DNA of 64,000 nt. Origin: Agreia sp. Leaf283 (GTDB lineage Bacteria; Actinomycetota; Actinomycetes; Actinomycetales; Microbacteriaceae). The stretch lies in contig NZ_LMNF01000001.1 in the NCBI RefSeq assembly GCF_001422485.1, positions 255,900-319,899 of the forward strand. Direction: 5' to 3'. A program made the position numbers and the translations under genes. Below are positions 8,401 through 17,480 of the stretch, piece by piece; within the stretch, counting starts at the first letter, position 1; each line of letters starts with the position of its first letter. The notes under the pieces were generated by a model. It saw only the letters and a program-made list of their open reading frames with translations, was not told where the DNA came from and did not search any database.

Positions 8401-9882
8401 ACCGCCCGGAAGCAGGTTCACCGAGAAGGGAGCCACGTAGCCGGCGTTCGCGGGATCGACCTGGGCATAGGCATCCTGCGCCTTCTTGAGACCGCTGACC
8501 GCGGTCGTGAGTTTGGCGAGGAGCGCCGCCTTGGTTGTCGCGTCGGTGGTCGTCGAATACGACTGCGACAGGGCCGAGATGTAGTGCCCGAAGAAGTGGC
8601 CCTGGAAACGGACGCCGCTCGTGCGCTCCCATCCGCCGTAGGGATCGGCCGTCACGGGCAGGCCCGCCTGTGTGTAGAAACCGTTGAGGAACTTCTCGGG
8701 GTCGAGGCTCAGCAGGTAGTCGATCATCTTCTGGTTGCCGTTGACGAGGTAGGGATCTTCGAGCAGTACCTGATCGAGCCCCGTCGCGTCGAGGAACGGC
8801 GATTCGGCGGATGCGTCGGTCGGCACGACCACCTCGAACGTCTTCGACACGGGGGCGCCCGATCCGTAGGTGGCCGACGCGGTGAGAACAACGGTCGCCG
8901 CATCATCGCCACGCACGACGGTGGCTGTGGCTCCGTCGACCGAAATGCGCTCAGGGTTCGACGACGACCAGGCGAAGCGGGTTCCATCGGATGCTTCGAC
9001 CGGCAGTGTGAAGGATGTCGCCGACTGGGCGGGGACGGTCACCGCATCGAGCGCCGCCTGAGCGATCGTCTGGGGGTCGAATGCGGAGTCGTTCTTCTGC
9101 GTCAGCGTCACGACATCGTCGATCGTGGCGACCGCGCTGTAGAGCGAGTAGTCGTCGACCAGTCCCGCCACGTGTCCGCCGTTGTAGATCGGGCCGTTGA
9201 AGCCGAGGGTCTTGACCGAGGTGTTCTCGGAGCCGAGTACGCCCGATGCCGCCGACGACACGGGAGTGGAGATCGTTGCGACCTGCCGCACTCCGTTGCG
9301 GTAGAAATCGACCTTCTTCGTGGCGCTGTCGTAGCTTGCCACCACGTGCGTCCACGCCCCGGACGGGAAGAAGTCGGAGCGGGGAGACTGAACGACCACC
9401 TTGTACGGCTGCCCACCCGAGGGCCCGATCGAGAGAGCGAGCGGGGTGCCGGCACCCTCCGAGGTGAGGTACCAGCCATCCGAGTTGTACACGGTCTTGC
9501 TCCAGGCGAACACCTGCTCGCCCGACATCGCGCCGTTCGGCTTGAACCAGAACGAGACCGTGAGGTCCTTCGGCTGCAGTGCCGAGTCGGTTCCGAGGTT
9601 GATCGCATTCGACCCGTCGAACGAGAAGGCCTGCCCGTCGATTCCGGAGTCGTACTTCTCGGTGCCCTTCTGCATCGTGGCGTTGCCGGCGCGCGTGCTC
9701 GAGTCGGACAGCGAGCCGTCGAACGTCAGGTCGAGCACCTTGGCTGCGTCGAGGGCCCCGGAGGCGACGGGCTCGGCCGCGACGAGCTGGGGCGCTCCCG
9801 TCGACAGCCCGAGGGCCAGAACGGTGGAGAGTGCGAGGGCGAGAGGCGTGCGAAGACGAGTTCGCGAGATGACGCCGGTCAT
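5497..9882 (-). CDS. Secreted, LPXTG-anchored GH127/DUF1680-type beta-L-arabinofuranosidase with LamG and Ig-like domains
   Basis: A 1461-residue exported enzyme. Residues 1-35 form a signal peptide. Residues about 48-260 are a LamG/concanavalin-like fold (LDLTFDGSLSD, VSFWFKPNGAM, THVVASYDS). About 268-353 is an Ig-like domain. About 360-900 is the DUF1680/GH127 alpha-barrel, with GVRFQGHFFGHYISAL, VPFYNLHKIEAGLLDA and TSEGCNEYNMLKLSKALF (Glu694, Cys696). The nucleophile region reads EFWCDHGTATESFTKLGDS, with Cys763 followed by Asp764, where relatives have Cys-Cys. C-terminal beta-sandwich and Ig-like modules (about 1198-1380) precede a Pro/Gly linker, LPATG (1424-1428), a hydrophobic helix and RRRR, a sortase sorting signal. 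The family releases L-arabinofuranose from plant arabinans or glycoproteins. The ATG at 9882 follows a good AAAGGAAAG ribosome site. GH127 versus GH146 cannot be settled by eye. Confidence 0.9.
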   Translation of the reverse strand: MTGVISRTRLRTPLALALSTVLALGLSTGAPQLVAAEPVASGALDAAKVLDLTFDGSLSDSSTRAGNATMQKGTEKYDSGIDGQAFSFDGSNAINLGTDSALQPKDLTVSFWFKPNGAMSGEQVFAWSKTVYNSDGWYLTSEGAGTPLALSIGPSGGQPYKVVVQSPRSDFFPSGAWTHVVASYDSATKKVDFYRNGVRQVATISTPVSSAASGVLGSENTSVKTLGFNGPIYNGGHVAGLVDDYSLYSAVATIDDVVTLTQKNDSAFDPQTIAQAALDAVTVPAQSATSFTLPVEASDGTRFAWSSSNPERISVDGATATVVRGDDAATVVLTASATYGSGAPVSKTFEVVVPTDASAESPFLDATGLDQVLLEDPYLVNGNQKMIDYLLSLDPEKFLNGFYTQAGLPVTADPYGGWERTSGVRFQGHFFGHYISALSQSYSTTTDATTKAALLAKLTTAVSGLKKAQDAYAQVDPANAGYVAPFSVNLLPGGGDGLLVPFYNLHKIEAGLLDAHKYAPADVSADALAVASGFGTWVTNWADRQSNPGALLNTEYGGMNEALYSLYAITEDPTHKRAAEYFDEVTLFQQLAAGQDVLNGKHANTTIPKLIGALKRYTVFTENPNLYATLTETEKANLGMYRTAAENFWQMVVDDHTYANGGNSYSEHFHEADTLYQYGTSGSTTGYGENSTSEGCNEYNMLKLSKALFQVEPDVKYADFYESTYINTILASQNPETGMMTYFQPQAAGYAKVFGRELDEFWCDHGTATESFTKLGDSIYFTKDSTVYVNQFRSSVFTSDAQNLRLRQVADVPSSDTVSLTVESIDGGALRDGTTLKLRVPAWVASTPTLTVNGSPVDVATITSDGYAVLPVSAGDQVSYVIPASVTVDNNTENKDWVAFKYGPVLLATELNRNNVDADYVAGVLVRMSQADKSVSNDIVVPDATAFRDDIAHNLVRLDDGANNNGLTTMRFALQGTDAASAALVFEPYYSLYNARYATYMNLIEPDSAQAQALIRQNKEQLRVDETTIDSLTSFDNNNSEADKNYRFAKSGVGVHLGQGYRDGQRATDAFFQYEMIVDPSLPKNYLGVRYFGGDNGRTFDIYLNDVLLKNERVTNANGSSSWYIQYDEIPASVLASIEAEDSYKRDQSGAYVLDAQGEKIPVVTVRFQGNGSSYVGGVFGVYTASDTSFATESDLAGLSFEGGSLTPQLAGGVYSYRVSVPEGATTATFDADPAVPSGLVFVGDVLIDDSLPRTVALAENGPTTLTLRASAQDHVTMSTYDITITADAAPPVEAAVLELDSTELRAGGSFTLSGTGFDPDEKVTVQLFSEPVTLAEVQSDGAGAFTGTFIVPAEQPVGAHTLRATGERSGIIGEAAVTVLAPTVPDPGTDPGPGPTLPGSGGSPWIVVPPADAAGAGTDDTMLPATGLSVDQNLWGSALLALLAGAALLIPARRRRSARA

Positions 9883-9901
9883 AGTTCTTTCCTTTTGTCG
9901 A

Positions 9902-9915
9902 CAGCAACGTTGCTG
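9902..9915. promoter_or_regulatory. LacI/GalR-type operator candidate (perfect palindrome)
   Basis: CAGCAACGTTGCTG is a perfect 14-bp palindrome located 20 bp upstream of the start codon of the anchored arabinofuranosidase. The central CG with flanking AA/TT matches the general form of LacI-family operators in actinobacteria. No regulator gene adjoins it. Confidence 0.5.
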
Positions 9916-9954
9916 AGGTACCAGGTCAATTCAGAAGCGCTCGATGGTGCACGA

Positions 9955-9968
9955 TGTGAGCGGTAACA
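9955..9968. promoter_or_regulatory. LacI-type operator candidate (TGTGAGCGGTAACA)
   Basis: An imperfect dyad (10 of 14 positions symmetric) that closely resembles the classical lac O1 sequence with one base missing. It lies between the likely promoter and the start codon of the arabinofuranosidase gene. Confidence 0.5.
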
Positions 9969-10010
9969 ATGACCATAGGGTATGCGTTATGAGACAGCAA
10001 TGATCAAAAT

Positions 10011-10024
10011 TGTGAGCGCTCATA
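10011..10024. promoter_or_regulatory. LacI-type operator candidate (TGTGAGCGCTCATA)
   Basis: The core TGAGCGCTCA is a perfect 10-bp palindrome, flanked symmetrically apart from one position. It is 43 bp upstream of the second site. AT-rich sequence between the two, including TTGATC and CTATGG on the minus strand, could be the promoter, but the boxes are not clear enough to fix. Confidence 0.5.
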
Positions 10025-10122
10025 GTTGAACCGTTCCAACGTCTTGCAGACGTCGATCCGCTCTGGACTGCCCAGGCATCGCCGCGCGTCGGCACCCCGT
10101 GACCGTTCAATGCGAAGATCCG

Positions 10123-11067
10123 CTAAGGGATGAGCACGATCTTTCCGCGGGTGTGGCCCTCTTCGCTGAGGCGCTGCGCGTCGGCGGCGCGGGCCAGCGG
10201 AAAACGCTCCGAGACCTCGACGTCGAACTGTCCCTGCGACGCGAGCTCGATCGCCGCGGGAACTCCTTCGGAGCGCAGCCGCAGCTCCTCCTCGGTGAGC
10301 GGAACCGGGCTTCCACCCGACCAGGCGCGGATGCCCAGCTCGGCAGCACGTGCTCCGGCGACGATGGTGCCGATTTGAGAGCGATCGGTCACCAGGTCGA
10401 GGGAGGCCTGGAGCGCCTCGTCAGTGCCGGCCCCGTCGAGCACGACGTCGATTCCGTCGGGCGCCGCCTCCCGCACGCGCTCGACGAGACCGTCGCCGTA
10501 GCTCAGGGGCACGGCACCCAGCTCGACGAGCCGAGCGTGGTTCGACGGGCTCGCGGTGGCGAACACCGTAGCACCCCAGGCCACCGCGAACTGAACGGCG
10601 GCCTGACCGACGCCGCCCGTTCCGCCGTGGATGAGCAGGCGGGTTCCCTCGCCCACGCCGAGCGAGCGGAGCGCCTGGTACGCCGTCGACACGGGAATGC
10701 CGACGGCCGCGGCCTGCGACCACGTCCACACCGATGGCTTTCGCACGAGGGTGGAGGGCTCGAGCACAAGGTGGCTCGCGTAGGCGCCGGTGGCGCCCTG
10801 AACGATGACCTCGTCGCCGACGGCCCAGCCGTCGACCCCGGAACCGACCTCGAGAACCACGCCCGACGCATCCGACCCCACGCGCCGCGGCGCGTCGATC
10901 GGAGGCGTCGGCCGTTTGCCCGAGCGCAGCTTGGAGTCGATCGGGTTCACCCCGATGGCCTGCACCTCGACGAGCACCTGCCCCGGCGTCACAGTCGGAA
11001 TCGGAACTTCGACGACCTCCAGAACGTCTGGCCCTCCGAGACGTGAATACTGAACAATCGTCGCCAT
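10123..11067 (-). CDS. Zinc-independent quinone oxidoreductase (MDR superfamily)
   Basis: A 314-residue medium-chain dehydrogenase/reductase of the NADPH:quinone oxidoreductase type. It begins ATIVQYSRLGGPDVLEV and has VLVEVQAIGVNPIDSKLRSG, and a GroES-like catalytic half with VGSDASGVVLEVGSGV. The NADPH Rossmann motif is HGGTGGVGQAAVQFA. There are no structural or catalytic zinc cysteines. The ATG at 11067 follows GAGGGAG at suitable distance and matches the usual family N-terminus; more distal in-frame starts up to 11160 have no ribosome site. It reduces quinones or enones. No operon partner is evident: the gene upstream ends at 11183 on the same strand but is unrelated. Confidence 0.9.
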   Translation of the reverse strand: MATIVQYSRLGGPDVLEVVEVPIPTVTPGQVLVEVQAIGVNPIDSKLRSGKRPTPPIDAPRRVGSDASGVVLEVGSGVDGWAVGDEVIVQGATGAYASHLVLEPSTLVRKPSVWTWSQAAAVGIPVSTAYQALRSLGVGEGTRLLIHGGTGGVGQAAVQFAVAWGATVFATASPSNHARLVELGAVPLSYGDGLVERVREAAPDGIDVVLDGAGTDEALQASLDLVTDRSQIGTIVAGARAAELGIRAWSGGSPVPLTEEELRLRSEGVPAAIELASQGQFDVEVSERFPLARAADAQRLSEEGHTRGKIVLIP

Positions 11068-11182
11068 CGTTCGACTCCCTCTTCTGCTTCTGCTCATGCC
11101 CACGCGTTCTGCATGAGGCGGGTCGAGCGCGACGCTAGTTCGCGACGGCGCGCATTGCAAGTGTGCGCAGCCGAGAGAATTC

Positions 11183-12481
11183 TCAGAAGGGGCAGGGTTC
11201 TTCTGCGGTCACCTCCCTCGGTGTGGTCTTCGCGACCGCGTCGACGAGCGCCTTCGGCGCGGGCCGCATCACACCCTGGGGTTCGAAGACGTAGACGAGG
11301 CCGGCGGGTGAGGTCCAGATGAGGGTGTTGTCTTCTCCTTGTTCGATCTGCCATCGGGTGTGGTGCTTCACCCGGTGGTGGGTGGGCGAGAGCGGTGCGA
11401 GGTTCTCGTCTTCGGTGAGCCCGCCGCCCGCGAAGTCGCGGGTGTGGTCGATGTCTGCATCGACGGAGTCGTCGGCGCAGCCGCCGAACACGCAGTACGG
11501 ATGCACCAGCGTCGCGTGATCGCGCATCTCCTGGGTGGGCCGGTAGTCGGTGGGGCTCAGCTGCAGGATGCGACCCGTGATCGGGTCGGTCAGGATGCGG
11601 CGCCACGACGTGGCATCCGCCGTGAGCCTGGCCGCGGTCACCGGGTCGATCGGGCCGTAGCCGCGGAGGATCGCCGGCTCCTCGCCCACGCCGAGCAGTG
11701 TCATGGCCGGAACCATGACGTGCACCCGGCCCCGGATGCCCGTGGTTGCGCCCGGGATCGAGGTCTCACCGTTCAGCATCAGGTCGCAGAGCACGTCGAC
11801 TCGCAGCTGGGTGATGCTGCGCGGATCGCCCCCGACCTTCAGGCCCTTCGCCAGCGCCACCGCCCGGTTCGCGATCGCATACACCTCGGGAGCCGGGGCG
11901 AACAGGGTGAGATACGCCATGCCGTCTTTCGCGGGGTCGACCGTAACGCGGCGGGTCTTGACCGCCTTCTCGACCCGCTCGAGCACCGTCTCGGGCTGCG
12001 CGATCTGCGCGTGCGAGCGGGCGCGGTACTCGAGCTGCTTGTAGGTGAGCCCGGGAGCGAGCCGGGCCATGCGAGCGTCGTACTTCTCGAGCGCCTCCCC
12101 CTCCAACCCCTCGGAGTGCGTCGCGATCACTGAGGCGTGCTCCTCGGACATGTCGCCCGCCGCCAGCACCGCGAACGACGCCGGCAGTTTGGACACCAGT
12201 GCGATCGCCGTATCGGCGAGGGTGCGGGCCCGGTACTCGGTGCGGTGAGTGAGCATCGCGACCTCGGTGAAGAACTCCACCTCGGCAACACGCTGAGGAG
12301 ACCACTGCGGGCCTGCCGTGGACTGGTCGTGCGGCGCCTCGGCCAGCAACAGCTGCCAGGCGTCGTGCACATCGATGGCCCGCAACGCAGACAGCTCGGC
12401 TATCTGTTTGTCTCGGGCGGCTATTCGCTCGAGCGCCACCACATACGGTGACTGCTCGGGAGGGATGTCGGCTGGTGTCAT
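11183..12481 (-). CDS. DUF222 / HNH endonuclease domain protein (13E12-type)
   Basis: A 432-residue protein with an N-terminal DUF222 helical region (about 30-300) and a C-terminal HNH motif: DADIDHTRDFAGGG, ENLAPLSPTHHRVKHH, preceded by CVFGGC with two cysteines that probably help bind zinc. Such genes are multicopy in many actinobacteria and are linked historically to REP13E12 elements, but no element ends are visible here. The biological role is not known. The ATG at 12481 is favoured; an in-frame TTG four codons upstream is possible and neither has a strong ribosome site. Confidence 0.85.
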   Translation of the reverse strand: MTPADIPPEQSPYVVALERIAARDKQIAELSALRAIDVHDAWQLLLAEAPHDQSTAGPQWSPQRVAEVEFFTEVAMLTHRTEYRARTLADTAIALVSKLPASFAVLAAGDMSEEHASVIATHSEGLEGEALEKYDARMARLAPGLTYKQLEYRARSHAQIAQPETVLERVEKAVKTRRVTVDPAKDGMAYLTLFAPAPEVYAIANRAVALAKGLKVGGDPRSITQLRVDVLCDLMLNGETSIPGATTGIRGRVHVMVPAMTLLGVGEEPAILRGYGPIDPVTAARLTADATSWRRILTDPITGRILQLSPTDYRPTQEMRDHATLVHPYCVFGGCADDSVDADIDHTRDFAGGGLTEDENLAPLSPTHHRVKHHTRWQIEQGEDNTLIWTSPAGLVYVFEPQGVMRPAPKALVDAVAKTTPREVTAEEPCPF

Positions 12482-12802
12482 GGAAGAAGTCAAACAGCAA
12501 CCACCGACACCGGGTCGATCACAACAATCTAACGTTGATCAGGGGTTACACCTGTGGACAACCCGCCGAAAGGGCACCCTGTGGAGGAGCAGTCGCGGCT
12601 GAAAGGGCTGCCCTTCGACAGGCTCAGGGAACGGGTCTCGATACGGCCGTGGCCGGCCTACTCGACCGACGCAACCGTGGGTCTCTATACGGCCCGAGCG
12701 TTCCCTGAGCTCGTCGAAGGGCGGCGTAGCGAGACCACCGGCGACGACGAAATGGGCGCCGCCGGTGCGGCTGGCGTCGGCCGCATCTCGTAGTCTCGAC
12801 TG
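12482..12802. other. Intergenic region between divergent DUF222/HNH and double-GNAT genes
   Basis: About 320 bp without a gene. The first 130 bp would hold the promoter of the minus-strand DUF222 gene and contain an AT-richer patch near 12520-12550, without a clear -35/-10 pair. The rest is dominated by the composite repeat at 12611-12736. No RNA gene or operator is evident. Confidence 0.6.
12611..12736. repeat. Composite REP-like inverted repeat
   Basis: The outer arms are a CCCTTCGAC-N7-GGGAACG unit at 12611-12633 and its inverted copy at 12699-12721. Between them are GTCTCGATACGG and a GTCTCTATACGG variant, and the element ends with GTAGCGAGACC. It therefore joins the two small repeat types seen separately elsewhere in the window. 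Confidence 0.8.
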
Positions 12803-13852
12803 GTGTCAGAACCGCTCGAAACCCAGCCCGCCGCCACCCTCTCCTTCACCGTGCGTCAGGCGCGTGAAGACGAGTACGTGGCCACCGGCGAACTCACCTC
12901 GCTCGGTTTCGCCACCGGCCCCTACGCCCACCTGCCCCGCCGACCGGAGCGAGTCGCCCTCGAACGCGACGCGGGTGCCCGCGCCGTCGACGGCGGACTG
13001 CTCGTCGCCGTCGAAGACGACACGAACCGCCTCCTCGGCACCGCCACCGTGACCCGCGCCGAGAACCCCATCTCGAGGCAGGCGCGCGACGGCGAAGCCG
13101 AGCTGCGTCTGGTCGCGGTCGACCCGGCCGCCCGGGGTCGGGGCGTTGCACAGGCGCTGGTGCAGGCATCCATTGACCTGGCCCGCGGCTGGGGCGCAAC
13201 CGGGCTCGTCCTCGACACCGGACCCCTCAACCACACCGCGCAGCGCAACTACCTGCGCGCCGGATTCGAGCGCGTCGCCGCACGCGAGCTCGGCACCGAG
13301 ACCGGCATCGGAACCCCGCAGGTCTACCGCTACCCGTTCGACGCGGTCGCGCCCGTGCGCATCCGACTCGTGCGCCAGAACGAGCTCGATGCCGTGGCGC
13401 GGCTCACCGTCGAGGCCTACACGAACGACTACGACCTCTCCGCCGCATACCGCGCGTCGCTGGCCGACGTGCACGACCGCGCCCGCGCCGACGAGGTCTG
13501 GGTGGCCGAGGACACGGCGTCCGGTGCCATCCTCGGCACCGTCTGGACTCCTCGCGAGGGCGCGCGCCTCTCGCCCGTCGCGCGCGACAACGAGCTCGAT
13601 TTCCGGCTGCTGGCCGTGGCCCCGGATGCGCGGGGGCGCGGAATCGGGGCCGCGCTCACCGAGCACGTGGTCGGCCTGGGCCGCATCCGCGGCGTGAAGC
13701 GCGTCGTGATGAACAGCGGCGGTTCGATGGTTGCGGCCCACCGTCTCTACGAGCGGCTCGGTTTCGTGCGCCTGCTGGAGCGGGAGGAACGCATCGAGGT
13801 CGAGCCCGGACGATTCGTGGATATCGTCGCGTTCGGACTCGACCTCGGTTAG
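12803..13852 (+). CDS. Tandem GNAT N-acetyltransferase
   Basis: A 349-residue protein with two complete GNAT folds. The first (about 10-170) has the acetyl-CoA loop LVAVDPAARGRGVAQALVQ followed by GATGLVLDTG. The second (about 185-349) has LLAVAPDARGRGIGAALTEH and GVKRVVMNSGGSM with HRLYERLGF. Both Q/R-x-x-G-x-G/A loops are intact, so both halves could bind acetyl-CoA. The acceptor is unknown. The start is GTG at 12803. The gene is monocistronic, separated from its convergent neighbour by one repeat unit. Confidence 0.9.
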   Translation: MSEPLETQPAATLSFTVRQAREDEYVATGELTSLGFATGPYAHLPRRPERVALERDAGARAVDGGLLVAVEDDTNRLLGTATVTRAENPISRQARDGEAELRLVAVDPAARGRGVAQALVQASIDLARGWGATGLVLDTGPLNHTAQRNYLRAGFERVAARELGTETGIGTPQVYRYPFDAVAPVRIRLVRQNELDAVARLTVEAYTNDYDLSAAYRASLADVHDRARADEVWVAEDTASGAILGTVWTPREGARLSPVARDNELDFRLLAVAPDARGRGIGAALTEHVVGLGRIRGVKRVVMNSGGSMVAAHRLYERLGFVRLLEREERIEVEPGRFVDIVAFGLDLG

Positions 13853-13866
13853 ACGGAGAAGAGGCC

Positions 13867-13889
13867 CCCTTCGACAGGCTCAGGGAACG
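13867..13889. repeat. Single CCCTTCGAC-N7-GGGAACG repeat unit
   Basis: One copy without an inverted partner, in the 54-bp gap between the convergent GNAT and binding-protein genes. Confidence 0.8.
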
Positions 13890-13906
13890 AGGCATCTTCC
13901 CTTCAG

Positions 13907-14935
13907 CTAGTCGGTCTTCGGCAGTCCCGGAGGGTTGACCTCGCTCGTCGGCACGGACTCGCTGTCGAGGCCCCAGCGATCGAGCACCTCCTGGTACTCA
14001 CCGCCCTCGATGACGGAGTTCAGCACGATGCTGACGGCGTCGATCAGGCCGTTGCCCTTCTTGGTGGCCGCGGCGATGTCGGCCGTTTGGGGCCATCCGC
14101 CGCTGATGGTGCCGACGAGCTTCGTGTCGCCCGTCGAGGCCGCGGCATAGGCACCGGTCGCATTCGGCTCGAAGTACGCGTCTGCTCGACCCGACTGGAT
14201 AGCGAGGTTCGCCGCAGCGGTGTCGTTGTAGTACACGAGCTCGGCGGGCTTCTCGCCGGCGGCGGTCAACTCCTCGTTCCAGGCGAGCAGGATCTTCTCC
14301 TGGTTGGTGCCCGATCCCACGATGACAGTGAGCCCGGAGATGTCCTTGGCCTCCTCGATCGAGGTGATGTCGCTGTCGGCCTTCACGTAGAAGCCGAGCA
14401 GGTCGACCCGGTAGCTGGCGAAGTCGTACAGCTCCTTGCGCTCCTCGGTGACGGTCACGTTGTTGAGGATGATGTCGTACTTGCCCGACTGGATTCCCAG
14501 CGGCCAGTCGGCCCAGTCGACCGAGACCGGGTTGTACTCGAGGCCGAGTCCGTCGGCGACGAGGGCGGCGAAGTCGGCCTCGCTTCCCAGCGCGGTGGTG
14601 TTGTCATCGGATGCCGCGAAGACCAGGGGCGGGGCGCCGCTCGCGACGGTCTGGGCGACGGTGAGCTTGCCCGCCTCGATCGGCTGGAAGCCGCTCGCCT
14701 TGAGGGATGCGACCGCGTCGGCGACGGGATCGATGCTCGGCCGATCGTCGGCGGTCTTCGACGTGAGGTCGAACGAGGTGGCCGCAGCGACCTGGTCCTC
14801 TGTCGAACCGGTCGGCTTGACGTCGGCAGAGCTCGTGCCGTTTGCATTGGCGGCGAGGGCGATACCTCCGCCGGCCAAGGCCACGACGACGACTGCGCCG
14901 ACGATAGCCCCGATCTGCTTCTTGTTTATTGCCAT
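13907..14935 (-). CDS. Amino-acid-type ABC transporter substrate-binding protein
   Basis: A 342-residue extracytoplasmic binding protein of the SBP_bac_3 family. Residues about 8-30 are a strongly hydrophobic export/anchor segment (AIVGAVVVVALAGGGIALAAN) without a lipobox cysteine, so it is either cleaved or membrane-anchored rather than a lipoprotein. The mature part has FAALVADGLGLEYN, WPLGIQSGKYDIILNNVTVTEERKE and DISGLTVIVGSGTNQEK, standard for polar-amino-acid binders. It is the last gene of a minus-strand run: LLM monooxygenase, GNAT-permease, ATPase, binding protein. The monooxygenase suggests that the ligand is a sulfur compound such as an organosulfonate or cystine-like amino acid; this is inference. 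Confidence 0.9.
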   Translation of the reverse strand: MAINKKQIGAIVGAVVVVALAGGGIALAANANGTSSADVKPTGSTEDQVAAATSFDLTSKTADDRPSIDPVADAVASLKASGFQPIEAGKLTVAQTVASGAPPLVFAASDDNTTALGSEADFAALVADGLGLEYNPVSVDWADWPLGIQSGKYDIILNNVTVTEERKELYDFASYRVDLLGFYVKADSDITSIEEAKDISGLTVIVGSGTNQEKILLAWNEELTAAGEKPAELVYYNDTAAANLAIQSGRADAYFEPNATGAYAAASTGDTKLVGTISGGWPQTADIAAATKKGNGLIDAVSIVLNSVIEGGEYQEVLDRWGLDSESVPTSEVNPPGLPKTD

Positions 14936-14997
14936 GATCTGGTGATGCCTCTCTGGATTGCTGGAGTGATGCGTGATGCTCGGGCTGTGACGGGTCG

Positions 14998-15833
<836 letters not shown>

Positions 15834-15837
<4 letters not shown>

Positions 15838-17480
15838 GATCCACTCCCCAGAACGGTGTCGTGTCGTCGGTTCTTCTCGGCAGCGAGCGGGTCGTCACCG
15901 GTCTCGTCGCCGAGGCGCGCCCATTGCAGCTTTATCCAGGCCGTGGCCCGCTGGATGGGCGTGGGCGGCAGCTCGCGATGCGCGCCGCGGGCGTAGTGCC
16001 GCTCGACGTAGAACTGGATGATCGAGAGCACGGTCGTGATGATCGCGTACCAGACCACCGCCACGAGCAGCAGAGGAATGACCCGCTGGTTGCGGTTGTA
16101 GATGACCTGCACCGTGTAGAACAGCTCGGGCAGCGCCACGACGAACACCACCGAGGTGCCCTTCACGAGACCGATGACCTCGTTGAAGAAGTTGGGCAGG
16201 ATCGCCCGCGCGGCCTGGGGCAGGATGATGCGGAAGAATCGAACCCGGCGCGGCAGGCCGAGGGCGGCCGACGCTTCGAGCTGGCCCTGGTCGACAGACA
16301 GGATGCCGCCGCGAATGATCTCGGCGAAATACGCGGCCTGGTGCAGCGTGAGTCCGATGGTCGCCGCGGCGAACGCCGTGATGAGCGTGGTGGTCGAGAA
16401 CTCGACGAGCCAGAAGTCCGTGGTGAACGGGGTTCCCAGCCCCAGCGTCGGATAGAGGTAGCCGAGGTTGTACCAGACGAGGATCTGCACCAGCAGCGGA
16501 ACCGAGCGGAAGAACCAGATGTACGCGTAGGCCGCTCCGCTGAGCAGCGGCGACTTCGAGAGCCGGAAGTTCGCGAGCACCGCTCCGAGGACGAACCCTC
16601 CGATGACCGACACGACCGTGAGGCCCAGGGTCACGCCGAGGCTGTTCAGCACCGACTGCGAGAAGAAGTACTCGGCGAACACGTTCCACTCGTACTGCTG
16701 GTTCGTGACGAGCGACCACACGAACTGCAGCACGACGAACGCGACCAGTGCGCTGAGCACCCACCGCCACCAGTGCCGCGTGGGCACCACCTTCACGGCC
16801 CGTTCCCTGAGCTTGTCGAAGGGCTCATCCGAGCGTCGTTCCCCCTTCGACAGGCTCAGGGAACGGTCATCCCCCTTCGACGGGCTCAGGGAACGGTTCG
16901 ACGGGTTCAGGGAACGCACGGCGAGGCTCGCGTCATGGGCCGTCGTGATGCCGGCCACGTCGAGCGGCACGTCATCCAGGCTCTTGGCGAACCCGTGCAC
17001 GACCACCTCTTCGGGGTCGAGCGTGGTGTCGAAGAGCGGGGTGTAGCCCGTCTGGAAGTAGAGGTGCTTGGCCTCGGGCTGACGCGGACCGGTGGTCAGG
17101 TAGGCCCGCGTGTAGCCGCGGCGCACCGCCTCGGCCTCCAGCTCGGCGACCACCCGACGGGCGAGGCCCTGGCGGCGGTGCGCCGACGAGGTCCAGATGC
17201 GCTTCAGCTCGGCCGTGCGCTCGTCGAACCTCTTGTAGGCGCCGCCGGCGATCGGCACGCCGCCCCGCAGCAACAGCACGAACGCTCCACCCTGCTCGGG
17301 CGAGAACGCCTCGACCGGATAGCGTCGGATCTCGGCCGACGCCTTCTCGCCGAAGAACTCGCCGTAGCGCGCGTCGTACTCCTGCTCGAGCTCGCGCAGC
17401 AGGGGCTCGGCGAGCACGTCATCGGCCGCCACGTAGACGAAGCGGTCGATCACCTGCACGGTGTGCTCATGCAGCGTCAC
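15834..17480 (-). CDS. Fusion of GNAT acetyltransferase and HisM-type ABC permease, joined by a repeat-encoded linker
   Basis: A 548-residue two-part protein. Residues 1-180 are a GNAT domain (TAELKRIWTSSAHRRQGLARRVVAELE, in two pieces around the acetyl-CoA loop; HLYFQTGYTPLF). Residues about 232-548 are an amino-acid ABC permease with some five membrane segments, EFSTTTLITAFAAATIGL, and the EAA loop EASAALGLPRRVRFFRIILP. Residues 189-227 are encoded by four REP-like repeat units at 16801-16916 and read as low-complexity Ser/Arg/Lys/Leu sequence (RSLSLSKG, FDKLRERA). The GTG start at 17480 overlaps the end of the upstream monooxygenase by 14 bp. No stop, frameshift or credible internal start splits the two parts, although a separate start after the linker cannot be excluded. 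GNAT-permease fusions probably predate the repeats; the repeats now form the hinge. Confidence 0.88.
16801..16916. repeat. Four REP-like units inside a coding region
   Basis: Units lie at 16801-16823 (inverted), 16843-16865, 16873-16895 and a degenerate one at 16895-16916. All are read through in frame in the GNAT-permease gene. The first and second units can pair as a hairpin in the mRNA between the two domain-coding parts. Confidence 0.85.

Noticed and set aside
7588-9966. 792-codon plus-strand open frame opposite the arabinofuranosidase gene
   Set aside because: Arg/Gly/Val-rich shadow with no domain; the minus-strand protein has clear family motifs throughout.
11183-12481. Mobile REP13E12-type element around the DUF222/HNH gene
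   Set aside because: No terminal repeats, integrase or target duplication are visible; such genes are commonly fixed in these genomes.
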